Below, in pieces: positions 60,831 through 64,000 of a DNA stretch of 64,000 nucleotides (the stretch's first letter is position 1; each line of letters opens with the position of its first letter). Origin of the DNA: CF-167 sp963695195 (GTDB lineage: Bacteria > Chloroflexota > Limnocylindria > QHBO01). A model generated the notes under the pieces. The model had not been told where the DNA came from. It did not search any database and saw nothing but the letters and a program-made list of their open reading frames with translations. The stretch is from positions 1,798,001 through 1,862,000 of the forward strand of contig CAVOGE010000007.1 of the NCBI GenBank assembly GCA_963695195.1. The letters are read 5' to 3'. Made by a program: the position numbers and the translations under genes.

Positions 60831-61505
60831 TCAGGCCGAGGCCGTGTGCAGGTCCCGGCGTGCAAGGAGTGCGGCGATCAGGGCACTCGCCACGATGGTC
60901 GCGCCGGCAAGCAGTGCTGCGTCGAACCAGAGCGGTTGGGGGAAGAGCCGGATCAGGTTCGAATCGGCGCTGAACTGCCAGGTACCGGCCGCGAAGAAGA
61001 GGGCGTGGAAGGCCGCGAAGGCGGTATCGAAGGCGAGGGCGAAGAAGAGGCCGAGCGTCACCGCGGCGACCCCGATCAGCGCCGCTCCGCCAATCACCAG
61101 TCGACCGCGCCGTGGTCGCTCAGCTCGCAGCCGCAGGCCGGTGAGCACGAGCACGACGAGGGCGCCGACCTCCAAGAGCAGCAGTCCGCGCACCACTCCG
61201 CCGACGTCCCGCATGTGGCTGCGCTCGCCGACCTCAAGCACGGGTGTCTGGCCGTCGAGACTGACGCTGAAGTCCCCGTTGAGGAACAGGTCACCAAGCA
61301 TGGCCGAGGTCAGGCGGTCGACCTCGGCCTGGGTCGTGCCGAGCGAGGCGGGCACGCCCCGGCGCGCCTGCTCGACCCCGACGAGCCACGGATTGAACAG
61401 CAGCAAGGGGCCAGTGAGCACGATCGCGAGGCACACCGCGAGCGCGAAGGCGAGCCCGAACACCGGGGGTGCCGGTCGATCGCTCGATTTGAGGGGAGCG
61501 GTCAT
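60831..61505 (-). CDS. DUF1461 (TIGR01906-type) membrane protein
   Basis: 224 residues, four to five helices. The conserved ending AFHALFFAAGTWQFSADSNLIRLFPQPLWFDAALL and the extracytoplasmic loop with SHMRDVGGVVRGLL identify the family. Function unknown. Starts 7 nt after the holin-like gene, so the two form an operon from the -10 at 61906. Confidence 0.85.
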   Translation of the reverse strand: MTAPLKSSDRPAPPVFGLAFALAVCLAIVLTGPLLLFNPWLVGVEQARRGVPASLGTTQAEVDRLTSAMLGDLFLNGDFSVSLDGQTPVLEVGERSHMRDVGGVVRGLLLLEVGALVVLVLTGLRLRAERPRRGRLVIGGAALIGVAAVTLGLFFALAFDTAFAAFHALFFAAGTWQFSADSNLIRLFPQPLWFDAALLAGATIVASALIAALLARRDLHTASA

Positions 61506-61512
61506 CCGCGGA

Positions 61513-61899
61513 CTACGAGATGACCTTCACCGGCATCCGGCTGGCACCGATCACCATCGACAGGATCCAACCGACGATGGCGACCACGATGGCGCCGAAG
61601 AAGGCGGCCCAGAAATCGGCGACCGCGAACCCGAGTCCCAATTGGTCGCTGACCGCGGCGGCGAGCAGGATCATCAGCGCGTTGATCACGATCAGGAAGA
61701 TCCCCAGCGTCATGATGCTGATCGGGAAGGTGAGGATGCGCAGGATCGGGCGCAGGTAGGTGTTCAGCAGGCTGAAGGCCAGCGCCACGAGCAGGAACTT
61801 CCACCATTCGCCGACAAAGGTGATGCCACCCACCACCCAGACGGCCGCATACAGCGCGCCTGCGTTGATCAGGATCTGAATGATGCGATCGGTCTTCAT
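61513..61899 (-). CDS. Four-helix holin-like membrane protein (PF04020)
   Basis: 128 residues, four hydrophobic helices: IIQILINAGALYAAVWVVGG, FSLLNTYLRPILRILTFPI, IFLIVINALMILLAAAV and AIVVAIVGWILSMVIGA. The NTYLRPILRILTFPISIMTLG segment is the family signature. The holin name comes from resemblance only; these chromosomal proteins have no proven role. ATG 6 nt after TAGGCT. Confidence 0.85.
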   Translation of the reverse strand: MKTDRIIQILINAGALYAAVWVVGGITFVGEWWKFLLVALAFSLLNTYLRPILRILTFPISIMTLGIFLIVINALMILLAAAVSDQLGLGFAVADFWAAFFGAIVVAIVGWILSMVIGASRMPVKVIS

Positions 61900-61905
61900 T
61901 CCGAT

Positions 61906-61911
61906 AGCCTA
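61906..61911 (-). promoter_or_regulatory. -10 of the holin-like gene, leaderless
   Basis: TAGGCT, 6 nt before the ATG at 61899; identical hexamer and spacing to typA and the lipoprotein at 20207. Confidence 0.6.
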
Positions 61912-61919
61912 GCCGATGC

Positions 61920-63245
61920 TCATGCCGGGAGCCTGCGTCCGCGAACCCACGCGCCGCGCACCATCGAGGGATGCTGCCGGAAGATCAGCCGGCTGAGCAT
62001 CTCTTCGGGTCCCGCCTGGTGGTGCGCCCCGAGACCGGCGATCGGCAGGGTCACGTCCGGATCGACCGCGATGAAGTCCGCCTCCTTGCCCGCCTCGAGC
62101 GAACCGATCCGGTCGCCAAGCCCGAGCGCCTCGGCACCGCCGAGGCTGGCCATGCGCAGCCAGTCTGCCGGGGCCAGCGGGGGCGCATCGGTCAGGCCCG
62201 CCGCTCGAAGGGCATTCTGGGTGTAGGCCCCCGCTCGCATCACCCCGAAGAGGGAGACGTCCGGACCGGCCGCGACGTCGGAGCCGAGGCCCACGCGGAC
62301 GCCCGCGGCCAGGTAGCGTGCCAGGGGCATCGCGCCGCTGGCCAGGAACAGGTTGGAGCTGGGACAGTGTGCGATCGCGGCCCCCGACTCGGCCAGCCGC
62401 GCCACTTCGCGGTCCGACAGGTGGATGGCATGCGCCAGGATCGATCGGGAGGTGAGGCCTCCGGCGCGGTCGTAGACATCGGCGTAGTCGACGGCATCGG
62501 GGAAGAGGCGGTGGACTTCGGCCATCTCCTCGCGGTCCTCCGCGAGGTGCGTCTGCCAATACGCGCCTGACTCCGCCGCAGCTCGGGCCGAGGCACGAAG
62601 CATCGCGGCGGAACAACTCACCGCGAAGCGTGGAGTGAAGGCGTACTGCAGGCGACCGTTGTCACGTCCGTGCCAGCGACGGCAGAGGTCCAGGGATTGC
62701 TCCAGCGACAGCGCCAGCACGTCGTCCGGTGGCCGATCGACGTCGTAGCTGAGCCGGTCCATCATCACCTTGCCGATCACAGCACGAATGCCGTGCGATT
62801 CGGCAGCGCGGAAGCAGCTGTCGAGTGAGTCGGCCCACAAGGCGCCGTAGGCGACCACGGTGGTCGTGCCGGCCCCGGCCATGGCGCGGAAGGCCGCCGG
62901 GGCGACCAGGTCGGCCGTCTCCGCGTCGAAGTCGCGCTCCAGCGGGAAGATGTAGCGCTCCAGCCAGGTGAGGAGGTCCAGCCCGGCACCGACTCCCGCA
63001 TTGGGCAGTTGCGGCAGATGAGCGTGCAGGTCGACCAGGCCCGGCAGGACGACCAATGGCCGCAGGTCGGCGTACTCGGCCGGCTCTGCCGAATCGGGCC
63101 ACGGGCCGACCCGGACGATGCCGCCGGCGCCGTCAACCTCCAGCAGGGCATCGGGTTCGTGCAGGAGGCCACCGCTCGCCAGCGGCGTGAGCAGGCGCGC
63201 TCGGACAACGAACGGAGGCGCGCCAATTGCATCGAGCCGAGTCAT
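61920..63245 (-). CDS. guaD: Guanine deaminase family amidohydrolase
   Basis: 441 residues, amidohydrolase barrel. VLPGLVDLHAHLPQLPNAG (HxH metal motif followed by PQ, as in guanine deaminase), WQTHLAEDREEM, LAHAIHLSDREV, IAHCPSSNLFLASGAMPL and VGLGSDVAAGPDVSLFGVMR all fit GuaD. It would convert guanine to xanthine. Related chlorohydrolases or cytosine deaminases are less likely. ATG 7 nt after TAGACT. Confidence 0.85.
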   Translation of the reverse strand: MTRLDAIGAPPFVVRARLLTPLASGGLLHEPDALLEVDGAGGIVRVGPWPDSAEPAEYADLRPLVVLPGLVDLHAHLPQLPNAGVGAGLDLLTWLERYIFPLERDFDAETADLVAPAAFRAMAGAGTTTVVAYGALWADSLDSCFRAAESHGIRAVIGKVMMDRLSYDVDRPPDDVLALSLEQSLDLCRRWHGRDNGRLQYAFTPRFAVSCSAAMLRASARAAAESGAYWQTHLAEDREEMAEVHRLFPDAVDYADVYDRAGGLTSRSILAHAIHLSDREVARLAESGAAIAHCPSSNLFLASGAMPLARYLAAGVRVGLGSDVAAGPDVSLFGVMRAGAYTQNALRAAGLTDAPPLAPADWLRMASLGGAEALGLGDRIGSLEAGKEADFIAVDPDVTLPIAGLGAHHQAGPEEMLSRLIFRQHPSMVRGAWVRGRRLPA

Positions 63246-63252
63246 GAGCGGC

Positions 63253-63258
63253 AGTCTA
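63253..63258 (-). promoter_or_regulatory. -10 of guaD, leaderless
   Basis: TAGACT, 7 nt before the ATG at 63245, in a 21-bp gap. Confidence 0.55.
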
Positions 63259-63266
63259 GAACTCGC

Positions 63267-63527
63267 CTATCGCCGCAGCCGAAGGGCAACCGCAATCGTG
63301 GCCGACCCGACCACAAAGGCCACCATGTTCGGCACCACGATCGCCAGGTTCGGGAGAGCGAGCCCGTAGGCGAGCCAGACGAGGAACCCCACAGTCAGGA
63401 GGCCGAGGTACGCAAGCGAGACATCGGCGGATGAGCGCGTCTGGAGCATCCGCCGGATCTGGAGCATGGGCGAGATGGCCATCACCACACCGTAGGAGGC
63501 GGCGATGACGCCGAGAGCCAGGACCAT
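63267..63527 (-). CDS. SemiSWEET sugar transporter
   Basis: 86 residues, three helices forming one PQ-loop repeat: SPMLQIRRMLQTRSSADVSLAYLGLLTVGFLVWLAYG, then LPNLAIVVPNMVAFVVGSA. SemiSWEETs dimerise to move sugars by facilitated diffusion. ATG 63527 has GGAGG 4 nt upstream; the frame remains open to 63677 but those residues are not SWEET-like. Confidence 0.85.
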   Translation of the reverse strand: MVLALGVIAASYGVVMAISPMLQIRRMLQTRSSADVSLAYLGLLTVGFLVWLAYGLALPNLAIVVPNMVAFVVGSATIAVALRLRR

Positions 63528-63662
63528 TCGGCCTCCAGTACCTGTGCTCCGGCATCCTTCCGCGGTCGCGGGCCGGCCCGGCAGGAGCGCTCGCGTCGGC
63601 ATCGCCAGCGTACCCGACCCCGCCATCCCCCGCGGGACAGCACCAAGGGTTGCCACAGGGAG

Positions 63663-63771
63663 TACACTTGTAGGCACCCTCCCGTTGTGGGGGTTCCCGC
63701 GTGGTCGTCAGGTTCCTTCTCGAGCCGGCCGTGCGTCGTCGGCTTACTTCGAGAAGAGAACGAGGTTTCAC
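63663..63771 (+). promoter_or_regulatory. Promoter and long 5' leader of the cold-shock gene
   Basis: TACACT (63663-63668) is a good -10 and would give a leader of about 97 nt, in contrast to the leaderless genes around. The leader contains a GC-rich foldable part (63676-63705) and an AAGAGAACGAGG purine stretch before the ATG. Long structured leaders are typical of thermo-regulated csp mRNAs. The start of the 63528-63771 gap shows nothing else. Confidence 0.5.
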
Positions 63772-63975
63772 ATGACCACAGGCACCATCAAGAAGGTCGT
63801 ATCCGACCGCGGCTTCGGCTTCATTGCGGCCGAGGACGGCAAGGAGTACTTCTTCCACCGTGACGGGCTCGATCGCTCCCTTGAGTTCGATCGCCTCGTC
63901 GGTGGCGAGAAGGTCAACTTCGAGGTTGAGTCCAGCCCCCGCGGTCCCCGCGCCGGCAAGGTCACAGCCGCCTAG
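63772..63975 (+). CDS. Cold-shock domain protein
   Basis: 67 residues, one OB-fold cold-shock domain. GTIKKVVSDRGFGFIAAEDG carries RNP1 (RGFGFI) and EYFFHRDGL is a variant RNP2 (usual VFVH). Binds single-stranded nucleic acids as an RNA chaperone. Full length with TAG at 63975. No downstream gene is visible in the remaining 25 bases. Confidence 0.94.
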   Translation: MTTGTIKKVVSDRGFGFIAAEDGKEYFFHRDGLDRSLEFDRLVGGEKVNFEVESSPRGPRAGKVTAA

Positions 63976-64000
63976 CACCGATCCGGGCGCATCGGCGCCC

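Noticed and set aside
61513..61899. Prophage holin
   Set aside because: PF04020 proteins are common chromosomal genes and no phage gene is nearby.

Overview
The window is 64 kb of GC-rich, gene-dense bacterial chromosome with no rRNA operon, insertion sequence, prophage or CRISPR array. Gene families (DUF3090, DUF951, DUF881, a 4-TM holin-like protein, DUF1461, an EtfD-type membrane iron-sulfur protein), single-membrane lipoproteins and the absence of any LPS or outer-membrane gene point to a high-GC Terrabacteria lineage. A Chloroflexota or related lineage (Limnocylindria-like, Dormibacterota-like) is my best guess; this is inference from gene content. A striking base-level feature is promoter architecture: about fifteen genes have a TANNNT -10 hexamer only 6-10 nt before the start codon, which predicts leaderless or nearly leaderless mRNAs. 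At two divergent gene pairs a single 7-bp element supplies the -10 for both strands.

Layout. 1-6.0 kb: translation block infC-rpmI-rplT-pheS-pheT (minus strand) behind a good sigma70 promoter, with an apparent AUA start for infC and an attenuator-like hairpin before pheS; then a VOC protein and a ThrRS lacking the TGS domain. 6.1-10.3 kb: paaABCD epoxidase genes, DUF2255, a PRC-barrel-like protein and a lipid kinase. 10.3-16.6 kb: a frameshifted sulfite-oxidase-like molybdoenzyme, an alpha/beta hydrolase, ASCH and CADD-like (pABA-type) proteins, a His-rich repeat protein, the debris of a zinc metallopeptidase gene, a small double zinc-motif protein and a surface protein. 16.7-24.7 kb: a membrane sulfatase-like protein, typA, lipoproteins, a tyrosine phosphatase, DUF3090 and an XRE-TPR regulator with a tiny divergent ORF. 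24.7-30.6 kb: full-length LigD (NHEJ), a HAD phosphatase, a class V aminotransferase, a degenerate HD-GYP-like protein, a TfoX-N protein and tRNA-Val(GAC).

30.6-41.7 kb is one tightly packed minus-strand array: peptide-binding lipoprotein-like SBP, peptidase MA, two DUF881 proteins, TldD/PmbA, DUF951, MFS and amidohydrolase, then two small genes. Most junctions overlap by 4-11 nt and the array appears to run from one bidirectional promoter. 41.8-45.4 kb (plus strand) carries a cupredoxin-like lipoprotein, a polytopic membrane protein with a six-Cys cluster, CcdA and an SMR transporter. 46-50 kb has tRNA-Arg(CCT), glutaredoxin-like and cupredoxin proteins, an MBL hydrolase, a DUF308 protein flanked by a duplicated 3' end of dcd, dcd and nrdR.

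49.7-57.4 kb is a coherent oxidation module: Lrp regulator, class III aminotransferase, acyl-CoA dehydrogenase, EtfB, EtfA, an unknown membrane-anchored protein, and the membrane iron-sulfur protein EtfD next door. Together these could pass electrons from acyl-CoA oxidation to quinone. 57.5-64 kb: a moaC-mogA fusion, moeA, a site-2 protease with CBS domains, two small membrane proteins, guanine deaminase, SemiSWEET and a cold-shock protein with a long leader.
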